From contig NZ_LMEI01000013.1 in NCBI RefSeq assembly GCF_001426585.1, positions 631,180 through 695,179 of the forward strand: a DNA stretch of 64,000 bases, written 5' to 3'. Position 1 is the stretch's first letter; the number at the start of each line of letters is the position of its first letter. Below are positions 49,899 to 57,395 of this stretch, one piece after another. Position numbers and translations under genes: made by a program. The stretch comes from Streptomyces sp. Root431 (lineage in GTDB: Bacteria > Actinomycetota > Actinomycetes > Streptomycetales > Streptomycetaceae). Under the pieces are notes generated by a model. That model searched no databases. It was not told the DNA's origin and saw only the letters and a program-made list of their open reading frames with translations.

Positions 49899-50843
49899 AT
49901 GACCAAGAAGCAGCGCTGGACCGCCGATCACGTCCCGGACCAGACCGGACGGGTCTTCGTCGTCACCGGAGCCACCAGTGGCCTCGGCCTCGCGACCACC
50001 CGGGCGATCGCCCGCCGGGGCGGGCGCGTGATCCTCGCGGTGCGGGACGAGACGAAGGGCCGCGAGGTCGTCGAGGAGCTCGTGTCGAGCGGGATGGCAC
50101 CGGACCTGTTCGACGTGCGGCGGCTCGACCTCGCCGACCTCGACTCCGTACGCGCCTTCGCCACCCGGCTGCGCGCGGAGCACCCACGCCTCGACGTGCT
50201 CGTCAACAACGCGGGAGTGATGGCACCGCCCCGCACCCTGAGCGCCCAGGGGCACGAGCTCCAGTTCGCCACCAATCACCTCGGCCACTTCGCGCTCACC
50301 GGGCTTCTCCTCGACCTGCTCGCCGCCGGGCGGGACCCCCGGGTGGTCACCGTCAGCTCGATCAACCACCGCCAGGGCAGCCTCCGCTTCGACGACCTGA
50401 ACGGCGAGCGCGGGTACGCCCCCATGGCCTTCTACAACCAGTCGAAACTCGCCAACGCCGTCTTCGGCCGGGAGCTCCATCTGCGCCTGACCGGGGCCGG
50501 AAGCCCGGTCCGCAGCGTGCTCGCCCACCCCGGCTACACCGCGACGAGCCTCCAGACCCGGGACACGCGCGGTCTGACCCGGCTGGTCTTCGGGCGCATC
50601 GGCAACCCGCTGCTGGCCCAGACCCCGGAGCGGGGCGCACTGCCCCAGCTGTACGCGGCGACCGACCCGGCCGTGGAGGGCGGCGAGTTCATCGGACCGG
50701 ACGGACCGGCCGAACTGCGTGGCGCCCCGACCCGCGTACGCCTCTCCGACGCAGCGGCCGACGCCGAAACGGGTCGCCGGCTGTGGGAGGTGTCGGAGGA
50801 GCTGACGGGGGTGCGCTTCCCGGTCACTGCCAGACGGCCGTGA
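49899..50843 (+). CDS. Short-chain dehydrogenase/reductase (retinol-dehydrogenase-like)
   Basis: A 314-residue classical SDR. The NAD(P) site is TGATSGLGLA, NNAG follows (VLVNNAGVMAP), and the catalytic YNQSK is in place with Ser in VTVSS. The C-terminus has an extension typical of the WWOX/RDH type. It overlaps the opposite lipoprotein gene by 20 bases. The substrate is unknown; regulation by the divergent TetR is likely. Confidence 0.9.
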   Translation: MTKKQRWTADHVPDQTGRVFVVTGATSGLGLATTRAIARRGGRVILAVRDETKGREVVEELVSSGMAPDLFDVRRLDLADLDSVRAFATRLRAEHPRLDVLVNNAGVMAPPRTLSAQGHELQFATNHLGHFALTGLLLDLLAAGRDPRVVTVSSINHRQGSLRFDDLNGERGYAPMAFYNQSKLANAVFGRELHLRLTGAGSPVRSVLAHPGYTATSLQTRDTRGLTRLVFGRIGNPLLAQTPERGALPQLYAATDPAVEGGEFIGPDGPAELRGAPTRVRLSDAAADAETGRRLWEVSEELTGVRFPVTARRP

Positions 50844-51678
50844 CCTGCCGGGTGTCGATCCGCATGCCCAGCGGCACCCGCCAGGAGTCCACGCACACGT
50901 CGTACGTCCGCGTCCGCGCCGCCCCCGCGGCGATCGGCGCGGGCAGGGGCTGGCTGGAGGTGAGCGTCGCCCAGTCGACGCCGAGGGCGCCGATGACGTG
51001 CGTCGCGAAGGTGACCGTGCCCGAGCCGGCCGCCGTGCCGCCGGTGTTCCTGAAGGTGACGGTCACCCGCTCGCACCACCGCCGGTCGCCGTCCGCGAGG
51101 ACGGGCGCGGAGACGGTCAGCACGGCGGGCCGGGGCGCGGGGGTGGGGGACGGCGAGGGTGGCGCCGTGGGCGGTTCCGACGAAGGGCCGGGGCCGCCGG
51201 AGCCGGGTGAGGTCCCGGGGGCGGTGGTGGTGGAGGGGGTACGGGTCGGGGTGCCGCCGCCGGTCGCCGGGGCCGTACTGGAGGAGCCGGAGCTGCCGGA
51301 ACCGCCGGAACCGCCGGAACCGCCGGGTGCGGAGGTCGTCGGAGCCGTACCCGTGCCCGTATCCGTACTCGACTCCGTGCCGGAGGACCCCGAGCCGCCG
51401 GTAGCGCCCGGAGGAGAAGGCACCGAGGGCGAAGGGGAGAGAGCCGACGAAGACGACGGTGCCGGAGCCGGTGACGACGTGCTGGATGTCGTCCCGCTCG
51501 CCGTGGGGCTGTCCAGGGGGACCAGCGTGACCGCGCCCGAGGGGGCGACCGCGCCTCTCGGGGAGGGGCCGGCGCCGACCGCCGCGTACCCCTCGCCGTC
51601 TCCTCCGCCGCCACAGGCGGTCAGCGCCCCGCCGAGGCAGAGCGCCACCGCCACGAGTCCCGGCTTCCTTCGCCTCAT
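50824..51678 (-). CDS. Lipoprotein with long Ser/Thr/Pro/Gly spacer
   Basis: A 284-residue protein. The lipobox LTAC is at residues 19-22, followed by GGGGD. Then a Ser/Thr/Gly/Pro-rich spacer (about 30-175) that should span the cell wall and could be O-glycosylated, and a C-terminal beta-sandwich-like domain of about 105 residues (LTVSAPVLADGDRRWCERVTVTFRNTGG) with two Cys that may pair. No family was recognised. It is 122 bases downstream of sigN and separated from it by a repeat array. Confidence 0.78.
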   Translation of the reverse strand: MRRRKPGLVAVALCLGGALTACGGGGDGEGYAAVGAGPSPRGAVAPSGAVTLVPLDSPTASGTTSSTSSPAPAPSSSSALSPSPSVPSPPGATGGSGSSGTESSTDTGTGTAPTTSAPGGSGGSGGSGSSGSSSTAPATGGGTPTRTPSTTTAPGTSPGSGGPGPSSEPPTAPPSPSPTPAPRPAVLTVSAPVLADGDRRWCERVTVTFRNTGGTAAGSGTVTFATHVIGALGVDWATLTSSQPLPAPIAAGAARTRTYDVCVDSWRVPLGMRIDTRQVTAVWQ

Positions 51679-51737
51679 GGGCCCCAGTCTGGCTGACGGA
51701 TCGTCAGTAAGGCGGGGTTTTCCGGAAGTCCGCCCCC

Positions 51738-51789
51738 GGGATCGTCCCCGGGATCGTCCCCGGGATCGTCCCCAGGGCCGTCCCGGGGA
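51738..51789. repeat. GGGATCGTCCCC tandem repeat, 12-13 bp period
   Basis: Units start at 51738, 51750 and 51762, then a degenerate copy near 51775. It lies upstream of the lipoprotein gene and just after the sigN stop. Confidence 0.8.
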
Positions 51790-51800
51790 TCGCCGTCCGG

Positions 51801-52709
51801 TCAGTCGGAGATGAGGCCCTCGCGCAGCTGGGCCAGGGTGCGGGTGAGCAGCCGGGAGACGTGCATCTGTGAGATGCCGACCTCCTCGCCGATCTGCGAC
51901 TGGGTCATGTTGGCGAAGAAGCGCAGCATGATGATCTGCCGCTCCCGGGGCGGGAGTTTGGCGAGCAGCGGCTTCAGCGACTCGCGGTACTCGACGCCTT
52001 CGAGGGCCGTGTCCTCGTAGCCGAGGCGGTCGGCGAGCGAACCCTCGCCGCCGTCGTCCTCGGGCGAGGGCGAGTCCAGGGACGAGGCCGTGTAGGCGTT
52101 GCCGACCGCGAGGCCGTCGACGACGTCCTCCTCCGACACCCCGAGGACCGCGGCGAGTTCCGGGACGGTGGGGGAGCGGTCGAGCTTCTGCGCGAGCTCG
52201 TCGCTGGCCTTGGTGAGGGCGAGCCGCAGCTCCTGGAGCCGGCGCGGCACGCGCACCGACCAGGACGTGTCGCGGAAGAACCGCTTGATCTCGCCGACGA
52301 CCGTGGGCATGGCGAACGTCGGGAACTCCACGCCCCGTTCGCAGTCGAAGCGGTCGATCGCCTTGATCAGGCCGATGGTGCCGACCTGGACGATGTCCTC
52401 CATCGGCTCGTTCCGGGAGCGGAAGCGGGCCGCCGCGTACCGCACGAGCGGGAGGTTGAGCTCGATGAGCGTGTCGCGGACGTAGGTCCGCTCCGGGCTG
52501 TCGGAGGCGGCGCCTTCGTCGTCCAGGGCGCGCAGCCGCAGGAACAGGGAGCGCGAGAGGGCGCGCGTGTCGAGGGCTCCGGACGGGACGACCACGGGCG
52601 GCGGAGGCGTGGCCTCGGCGCTCTCGGCCGCGGTCGGAGCCGTCGTCTGCGTGGGCACGGGAACGGGCGTGAGCGTGAGCACCTTCGAGCTGCCCAGTTC
52701 TGTGGACAT
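51801..52709 (-). CDS. sigN: SigB/F/G-family sigma factor SigN
   Basis: A 302-residue sigma factor of the Streptomyces SigBFG group (regions 2-4 in residues 55-302; EPMEDIVQVGTIGLIKAIDRFD, FAMPTVVGEIKRFFRDTSW, HTH MTQSQIGEEVGISQMHVSRLLTRTL). The long Pro/Thr-rich N-terminus is divergent. Gene order (SigN then SigF, same strand) matches my memory of S. coelicolor SCO4034-4035. SigN acts in the aerial-hypha base region in S. coelicolor. The ATG is preceded by AAGGGGG, as in sigF. Confidence 0.87.
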   Translation of the reverse strand: MSTELGSSKVLTLTPVPVPTQTTAPTAAESAEATPPPPVVVPSGALDTRALSRSLFLRLRALDDEGAASDSPERTYVRDTLIELNLPLVRYAAARFRSRNEPMEDIVQVGTIGLIKAIDRFDCERGVEFPTFAMPTVVGEIKRFFRDTSWSVRVPRRLQELRLALTKASDELAQKLDRSPTVPELAAVLGVSEEDVVDGLAVGNAYTASSLDSPSPEDDGGEGSLADRLGYEDTALEGVEYRESLKPLLAKLPPRERQIIMLRFFANMTQSQIGEEVGISQMHVSRLLTRTLAQLREGLISD

Positions 52710-52847
52710 GCCACCCCCTTGAGGTCGCGGACGGTCGCGGTGGCCGCGACCATCTGAGGAACGCAGCCTCCACCTGAATACCGGCGGCGGGGCTGCGGCA
52801 AACTCGGTTCCAGCAGAATGTCACATGTCGGCAACACGCTGTAGTGA

Positions 52848-52859
52848 CTTGTCGACAAG
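52848..52859. promoter_or_regulatory. CTTGTCGACAAG palindrome in the sigN upstream region
   Basis: A perfect 12-base palindrome lies 139 bases before the sigN start, between sigF and sigN. A weaker GTCAC/GTGAC pair brackets the sequence just before it. It is a possible regulator site in the sigN promoter region. Confidence 0.45.
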
Positions 52860-52944
52860 CAGACGGTGCATTTCCGCAGGAAACAAGGGGTGTACGGCAT
52901 TTGGGGTGCCGCAGAACTGCTCCGAACCGGTCTACCCGTTCCGG

Positions 52945-53793
52945 TTACGCCTCGATTCTGTTTGCGGATCTCAAACGTGCGAAGCTGCGGGCGAGGAGCC
53001 TTGACACGTGCATCTGCGAGACGCCGAGTTCCTGGCTGATCTGAGACTGGGTCAAATTGCTGTAGTAGCGCAGCATCAGGATCCGCTGCTCGCGCTCGGG
53101 CAGCTGGACGAGCAGGTGCCGGACGAGGTCGCGGTGCTCGACGCCGGCGAGCGCGGGGTCCTCGTAGCCGAGCCGGTCGAGCAGCCCGGGCAGCCCGTCG
53201 CCCTCCTGCGCCGCCTCCAGGGAGGTCGCGTGGTACGAGCGTCCGGCCTCGATGCAGGCGAGCACCTCGTCCTCGCCGATCCGCAGCCGCTCGGCGATCT
53301 CCGCGGTCGTGGGGGAGCGGCCGTGAGCCGTCGTCAGGTCCTCCGTGGCGCCGTTCACCTGGACCCACAGCTCGTGCAGTCTGCGGGGCACGTGCACGGT
53401 CCGGACGTTGTCGCGGAAGTACCGCTTGATCTCGCCGACGACCGTGGGCATGGCGAAGGTCGGGAACTGCACGCCCCGGTCGGGGTCGAAGCGGTCGATG
53501 GCGTTGATCAGGCCGATGGTGCCGACCTGGACGACGTCCTCCATCGGCTCGTTGCGGGAGCGGAAGCGGGCCGCCGCGTACCGCACGAGCGGCAGGTTGG
53601 CCTCGATGAGGGCCCCGCGCACCCGGTGGTGCTCGGGAGTGCCCGGTTCCAGGTGCTTGAGCTGCCCGAAGAGCACCTGGGTGAGGGCGCGGGTGTCCGC
53701 GCCGCGGGTGCTCTGGGGGCGGGGGCGCGGGGCCTCTGCGCCCGCCTCGTGCTGGGGCGGGACTTGAGGTGCTGTACTGGCCGGCACGTTCAC
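52945..53793 (-). CDS. sigF: SigF, late-sporulation sigma factor
   Basis: A 282-residue SigBFG-group sigma factor. Sequence between residues 45 and 280 strongly recalls S. coelicolor SigF (TRALTQVLFGQLKHLEPGT, EPMEDVVQVGTIGLINAID, SQISQELGVSQMHVSRLLARSF). SigF is needed for spore maturation and pigmentation. The GTG at 53793 follows AAGGGGTGG; a longer frame to 53832 is unlikely. In S. coelicolor sigF is transcribed from a WhiG-dependent cascade in the spore; the promoter was not identified here. Confidence 0.88.
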   Translation of the reverse strand: MNVPASTAPQVPPQHEAGAEAPRPRPQSTRGADTRALTQVLFGQLKHLEPGTPEHHRVRGALIEANLPLVRYAAARFRSRNEPMEDVVQVGTIGLINAIDRFDPDRGVQFPTFAMPTVVGEIKRYFRDNVRTVHVPRRLHELWVQVNGATEDLTTAHGRSPTTAEIAERLRIGEDEVLACIEAGRSYHATSLEAAQEGDGLPGLLDRLGYEDPALAGVEHRDLVRHLLVQLPEREQRILMLRYYSNLTQSQISQELGVSQMHVSRLLARSFARLRSANRIEA

Positions 53794-53953
53794 GCCACCC
53801 CTTTGGCTGGTCTTGCTGGTCGACTGGGTCAACTACGGTCAACTCATCCGTCAAAAGCGGTCATAGCATCACAAGACATGTCCACTGTGTGCAAGCACCG
53901 TATAGCCACGTGTTGAGGGCATGTTGGAGCAAAAGGGGAGGCCAGAACCCCGT

Positions 53954-53984
53954 GAGGCCCCCCACCATGACGGTGGGGGGCCTC
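53954..53984 (-). terminator. Terminator after the Dabb gene
   Basis: A perfect 13-bp stem (53954-53966 with 53972-53984) with loop ATGAC. It separates the Dabb operon from sigF. Confidence 0.88.
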
Positions 53985-54009
53985 GACGGCGCGAATGCTC
54001 CGGGTGTGG

Positions 54010-54303
54010 CTAGAACGCGTAGTCGGCGATCACCCAGGTGGCGAACTCGCGCCACTGGGCGACACCCGCCTGGTGCGCGGGGTGCTCCAGGTAGCGCTGG
54101 AGGGCGTCCTTGTCCTCGACGGCCGAGTTGATGGCGAAGTCGTACGCGATCGGCCGGTCCGTGATGTTCCAGTCGCACTCCCAGAAGCGCAGCTCGGGAA
54201 TCTGCCCGCCGAGCGCGCGGAACGCCTCGACACCGGCGACGACGCGCGGCTCGTCGCGCTCGACACCCTCGTTGAGCTTGAAGAGGACCAGATGGCGGAT
54301 CAC
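54010..54303 (-). CDS. Dabb-domain stress-response-like protein
   Basis: A 97-residue ferredoxin-like dimeric barrel protein: MIRHLVLFKLNEGVERDEP, LPELRFWECDWNITDRPIAYD-like and AHQAGVAQWREFATWV are Dabb family features (PF07876). The GTG at 54303 follows AGGAG. Plant and bacterial Dabb proteins form dimers and some bind hydrophobic ligands; the role here is unknown. It is 11 bases downstream of a 54-residue gene. Confidence 0.87.
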   Translation of the reverse strand: MIRHLVLFKLNEGVERDEPRVVAGVEAFRALGGQIPELRFWECDWNITDRPIAYDFAINSAVEDKDALQRYLEHPAHQAGVAQWREFATWVIADYAF

Positions 54304-54314
54304 GGAGAGGGCTC

Positions 54315-54479
54315 CTAGTTGATGAGTTCGGTCATGAACTCGCCGACGCCCTGGGCGGCACCGGCAATGCCCTCGAACCCTACTCCCACGAGATCCGCCG
54401 CCCGCTCGGGGGAGTTGATGATCGTGTACAGCACAAAGACCGCGACCGCGTACAGCGCGACCTTCCTCGCTTGCACCAT
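54315..54479 (-). CDS. 54-residue hypothetical protein, probably with one membrane helix
   Basis: A short gene: M-V-Q-A-R-K-V-A-L-Y-A-V-A-V-F-V-L-Y-T start, hydrophobic helix (about 7-21), then EFMTELIN at the end, stop TAG. The ATG at 54479 is preceded by GGGAGGGCT, a good ribosome site. It lies directly upstream of the Dabb gene (11-base gap), so the two should be co-transcribed. No family was recognised; it has typical codon use. Confidence 0.78.
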   Translation of the reverse strand: MVQARKVALYAVAVFVLYTIINSPERAADLVGVGFEGIAGAAQGVGEFMTELIN

Positions 54480-54724
54480 GTTTCAGCCCTCCCCTGTCCC
54501 CCGCCGTACGACCGCGCCACTCTAACCGAGCCTTTATGGACCAAGGGCCCGGAGATCGAGGCCTTTTGCCGCCCCCCGGAAGAGTGACGGGCGAGCAGTA
54601 TGGATGTCGAGCCCGGAGGATCTGGCAGGAATCCGAAGGGCTTCTGGAACCGGCCCGCACTGCGGGGTCCGCGCCGCGAGCTTCCCCCCTGACTGCGGCG
54701 CAGGACTTGCTGGTCCGGTTCTCA

Positions 54725-54765
54725 TCGGGGGGAACGGCTTGTCCCCCCGATGCCGTTCCCCCCGT
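54725..54765. other. Mutually exclusive overlapping hairpins
   Basis: Hairpin A pairs 54725-54734 with 54745-54754; hairpin B pairs 54729-54740 with 54754-54765. Both are perfect, and they share bases, so only one can form at a time. Confidence 0.6.
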
Positions 54766-54776
54766 CCTACGGAGAA

Positions 54777-54816
54777 GGCCCCGGCCCGCGCCACGAGCGC
54801 GGACCGGGGCCTTTCC
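54777..54816 (+). terminator. Strong GC-rich hairpin with short T run
   Basis: Outer stem 54777-54786 with 54806-54815, inner CG-rich pairing, then TTT. It could end a plus-strand transcript that starts in 54480-54720. Confidence 0.6.
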
Positions 54817-54850
54817 CGTACCCGCCCGCGGACATGGGCGGGGGATACGC

Positions 54851-54884
54851 CGAAGGGCCCGGTGCAGATGCACCAGGCCCTTCG
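54851..54884 (-). terminator. Terminator after tRNA-Ser(CGA)
   Basis: Outer stem 54851-54859 with 54876-54884 and inner stem 54861-54865 with 54870-54874, eight bases past the tRNA 3' end. Confidence 0.85.
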
Positions 54885-54891
54885 ATCGAAG

Positions 54892-54976
54892 CGGTAGCGG
54901 AGGGATTTGAACCCTCGGTGACTTGCGCCACACTCGCTTTCGAGGCGAGCTCCTTCGGCCGCTCGGACACGCTACC
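54892..54976 (-). tRNA. tRNA-Ser(CGA)
   Basis: An 85-base type II tRNA read on the minus strand: acceptor 54970-54976 with 54893-54899, anticodon loop CTCGAAA (CGA), long variable arm and T-loop TTCAAAT. Confidence 0.96.
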
Positions 54977-55041
54977 GAGAGAGAGCTTAGCCGAAACTGG
55001 CGCTGCGATGAAATCCGTATCGAAGCCGAGGTCAGGACGGG

Positions 55042-55156
55042 TGTCAGCGCGAGCGGAAGAAGGCCGTCGGCGCGAGCGGACGGAGGCCGTCAGGCCGAGC
55101 GGACGGAGGTCGTCAGGCCGAGCGGACGGAGGTCGTCAGCGCGAGCGGAAGAAGGC
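55042..55156. repeat. Five 23-bp tandem repeats overlapping the 3' end of tadA
   Basis: Units at 55042, 55065, 55088, 55111 and 55134, each 23 bases and differing at a few positions; the third and fourth are identical. The last unit (55134-55156) contains the final codons and the stop of tadA. The first copies lie between tadA and tRNA-Ser. Confidence 0.9.
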
Positions 55157-55690
55157 CGTCAGCTGCGCCGCGCACTCGTCGCCGAGCACGCCGTGGACGA
55201 CCTCGGGGCGGTGGTTGAGCCGCCGGTCCCGTACGAGGTCCCAGAGCGAGCCCGCCGCGCCCGCTTTCTCGTCGAGCGCGCCGAACACCACCCGCTCGAC
55301 CCGCGACTGGACGAGGGCGCCCGCGCACATCACGCACGGCTCCAGGGTCACGACGAGCGTGCACCCCGTCAGACGCCACTCCCCGGTCACCGCGGCCGCC
55401 CGCCGCAGGGCGAGGACCTCGGCGTGGGCCGTCGGGTCGCCGGCCGCCTCCCGCTCGTTGTGCGCGCGGGAGAGGACCGTGCCGTCCGCGGCGAGCACGA
55501 CCGCGCCGACCGGTACGTCACCGGCGGGCGCGGCCGCGTCGGCCTCGGCGAGCGCGAGCCGCATGGCGTCCCGCCAGGGGTCCCGTACGGGGTCGGGCGT
55601 CCGTACGGGATCGGGGCCGGGCGTACGTACGTGCTCGGCGCCCGGTGTCGGTACGGGATCGGGGTCGGGGACGGATACCGCGTGTGCCAC
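55136..55690 (-). CDS. tadA: tRNA(Arg)-specific adenosine deaminase TadA
   Basis: A 184-residue zinc deaminase that converts A34 to inosine in tRNA-Arg(ACG), a gene found at 33621. Zinc site: HAEVLAL (His, with catalytic Glu) and PCVMC. The N-terminus carries a 40-residue Pro/Asp/Thr-rich extension with near-repeats (PDPDPVPT, GPDPVRTP, DPVRDP). The GTG at 55690 overlaps the upstream stop by one base (TAGTG). The C-terminal residues AFFRSR are encoded by the first of the 23-bp repeats. Confidence 0.92.
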   Translation of the reverse strand: MAHAVSVPDPDPVPTPGAEHVRTPGPDPVRTPDPVRDPWRDAMRLALAEADAAAPAGDVPVGAVVLAADGTVLSRAHNEREAAGDPTAHAEVLALRRAAAVTGEWRLTGCTLVVTLEPCVMCAGALVQSRVERVVFGALDEKAGAAGSLWDLVRDRRLNHRPEVVHGVLGDECAAQLTAFFRSR

Positions 55691-56229
55691 TAGCGGACGG
55701 CCTCCAGGACCTCCGCGGCGCCCAGCGCGTCCGCGATCACCGCGAGCGCGTCGCTGTCGAGCGCCCGCAGCTCCCGCTCCGAGAGGCCGAGGTCCGCGAG
55801 GACCAGCGCGTCGCCCACGGGAGCGGCAGGTACGGCCTCGGCGGCCACGCCGGCCGGCCCGTCGTCGTCATCGTCGGCGTCGTCGGCGAGGGGTTCCCCG
55901 TCCTCCGTGCCGTCCAGGTCCAGCGACTCCAGCTCGTCGAGCTCGGCGTCGAGGTCGTCGCCGAGGATCTCCCGGGTGAGGATCTCCCCGTACGAGGAAC
56001 GGGCGGCGGCCGCGCCGTCCGAGACGTAGATCCGAGGGTCTTCCTCACCCTCGATCCGGACGATCCCGAACCACGCGTCCTCCTGCTCGATGTAGACGAT
56101 CACCGTGTCGTCGTCCGAGGCCTCACGGGCCAGCTCGGCCAGATCCGACAGGGTCTCCACGTCGTCGAGCTCCGTGTCGCTCGCTTCCCACCCGTCTTCG
56201 GTGCGCGCGAGCAGTGCGGCGAAGTACAC
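55690..56229 (-). CDS. tRNA adenosine deaminase-associated protein (TIGR03941-like)
   Basis: A 179-residue acidic protein starting VYFAALLARTEDGWEAS, which matches the Actinobacterial deaminase-associated family. The middle has a run of Asp (DDADDDDDG) and the C-terminal 45 residues may form a helical domain (LVLADLGLSERELRAL). It overlaps tadA by one base, so they are translationally coupled and probably form a complex. The GTG at 56229 has GGGAGAG upstream; a GTG at 56244 is the longer alternative. Confidence 0.88.
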   Translation of the reverse strand: MYFAALLARTEDGWEASDTELDDVETLSDLAELAREASDDDTVIVYIEQEDAWFGIVRIEGEEDPRIYVSDGAAAARSSYGEILTREILGDDLDAELDELESLDLDGTEDGEPLADDADDDDDGPAGVAAEAVPAAPVGDALVLADLGLSERELRALDSDALAVIADALGAAEVLEAVR

Positions 56230-56433
56230 CTGACTCTCTCCCACTGATCAGAGGTGTGACGTTCCGGCGGCGCGCTCCTGATGCCCCGCCCAATCGGCAT
56301 CGTGACAGAAACAGGGCGCTCAGGAGAGGTCTTCGGCTCTTGCGTCGTGCATCAGTCTGAAGGGCACCGCCATCGGGCGGGCGTGCGACCCCGGCGCACA
56401 CAGGGGGCGCACGGCGGGCCACGCCCGGCGGTC

Positions 56434-56643
56434 TCACCAGCGGAAGGTCCGCATGCGCATGGCCTGGCGCATGCGGGCGGCCCGGGCGCGCCGCGGCTGC
56501 ACGCGCTCGCGCAGCGCCTTGGCCTCGTTCAGCTCGCGGAGGAACTGGGCGCGGCGCCTGCGGCGCTCCGCGTCGGTCTCCGGTGCCGGTCGATCGGCCG
56601 CCCCCTCGGCGGCTTCCTCGGCCGGTTCTTCCAGGTCGGGCAT
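56434..56643 (-). CDS. Small Arg/Glu-rich hypothetical protein
   Basis: A 69-residue protein, acidic at the N-terminus (DLEEPAEEAAEG) and strongly basic later (ERRRRRAQFLREL, RRARAARMRQAMRMR). It is likely helical. No family was recognised. ATG 56643 has GGGTGGTG upstream; a GTG at 56682 would give 82 residues. It is divergent from upp with 92 bases between. Confidence 0.65.
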   Translation of the reverse strand: MPDLEEPAEEAAEGAADRPAPETDAERRRRRAQFLRELNEAKALRERVQPRRARAARMRQAMRMRTFRW

Positions 56644-56735
56644 CGGCCACACCACCCCATCGCTGGGTCCCTGTGCCCCCACCTTCCCCCAGCGGCGTGG
56701 GTCGACGCCAGTGCGGGGCGGGCTACTGTTGAGTC

Positions 56736-57371
56736 ATGCGTCTCCACGTCGTCGACCACCCTCTGGTCGCCCACAAGCTCACCGCCCTGCGCGACAAGCG
56801 CACGGACTCCGCGACCTTCCGCCGTCTCGCCGACGAGCTGGTCACCCTGCTCGCCTACGAGGCCACCAGGGACGTGCGGACCGAGCAGGTCGACATCGAG
56901 ACCCCCGTGACGCCCACGACCGGTGTGAAGCTCTCGTACCCGCGTCCGCTGGTGGTCCCGATCCTGCGCGCCGGTCTCGGCATGCTCGACGGCATGGTCC
57001 GCCTGCTCCCGACGGCCGAGGTCGGCTTCCTGGGCATGATCCGCAACGAGGAGACGCTGGAGGCGTCGACCTACGCCACGCGGATGCCGGAGGACCTCTC
57101 GGGCCGCCAGGTGTACGTCCTGGACCCGATGCTGGCGACCGGCGGCACGCTGGTCGCGGCGATCCGCGAGCTGATCAAGCGCGGCGCCGACGACGTGACC
57201 GCGGTCGTGCTCCTCGCCGCCCCGGAGGGCGTCGAGATCATGGAGCGCGAGCTCGCGGGCACGCCGGTGACCGTCGTGACGGCCTCGGTCGACGAGCGGC
57301 TCAACGAGAACGGCTACATCGTCCCGGGCCTGGGCGACGCGGGCGACCGCATGTACGGCTCCGCCGAGTAG
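56736..57371 (+). CDS. upp: Uracil phosphoribosyltransferase
   Basis: A 211-residue pyrimidine-salvage enzyme that makes UMP from uracil and PRPP. The PRPP motif VYVLDPMLATGGTLVAAI and the uracil-binding GLGDAGDRMYG are intact, as is the N-terminal VVDHPLVAHKLTALRDK. It is monocistronic. Confidence 0.97.
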   Translation: MRLHVVDHPLVAHKLTALRDKRTDSATFRRLADELVTLLAYEATRDVRTEQVDIETPVTPTTGVKLSYPRPLVVPILRAGLGMLDGMVRLLPTAEVGFLGMIRNEETLEASTYATRMPEDLSGRQVYVLDPMLATGGTLVAAIRELIKRGADDVTAVVLLAAPEGVEIMERELAGTPVTVVTASVDERLNENGYIVPGLGDAGDRMYGSAE

Positions 57372-57395
57372 CAGCTCTCTCTGCTGAGCGGCTCT

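Larger units (their letters stand above)
54480..54891. other. 412-bp region between the short gene and tRNA-Ser(CGA)
   Basis: No gene with good codon use was found. It holds two overlapping inverted repeats (54725-54765), a strong hairpin (54777-54816) and the tRNA terminator (54851-54884). A plus-strand non-coding RNA ending at the strong hairpin is possible. Confidence 0.5.

Noticed and set aside
54315..54479. A lanthipeptide or other RiPP precursor
   Set aside because: The peptide has no Cys and no Ser/Thr-rich core, and no modification enzyme is near.
54480..54891. A signal-recognition-particle RNA gene near tRNA-Ser and tadA
   Set aside because: The SRP tip sequence (GGTCCGGAAGGAAGCAG-like) was not found on either strand in this stretch.
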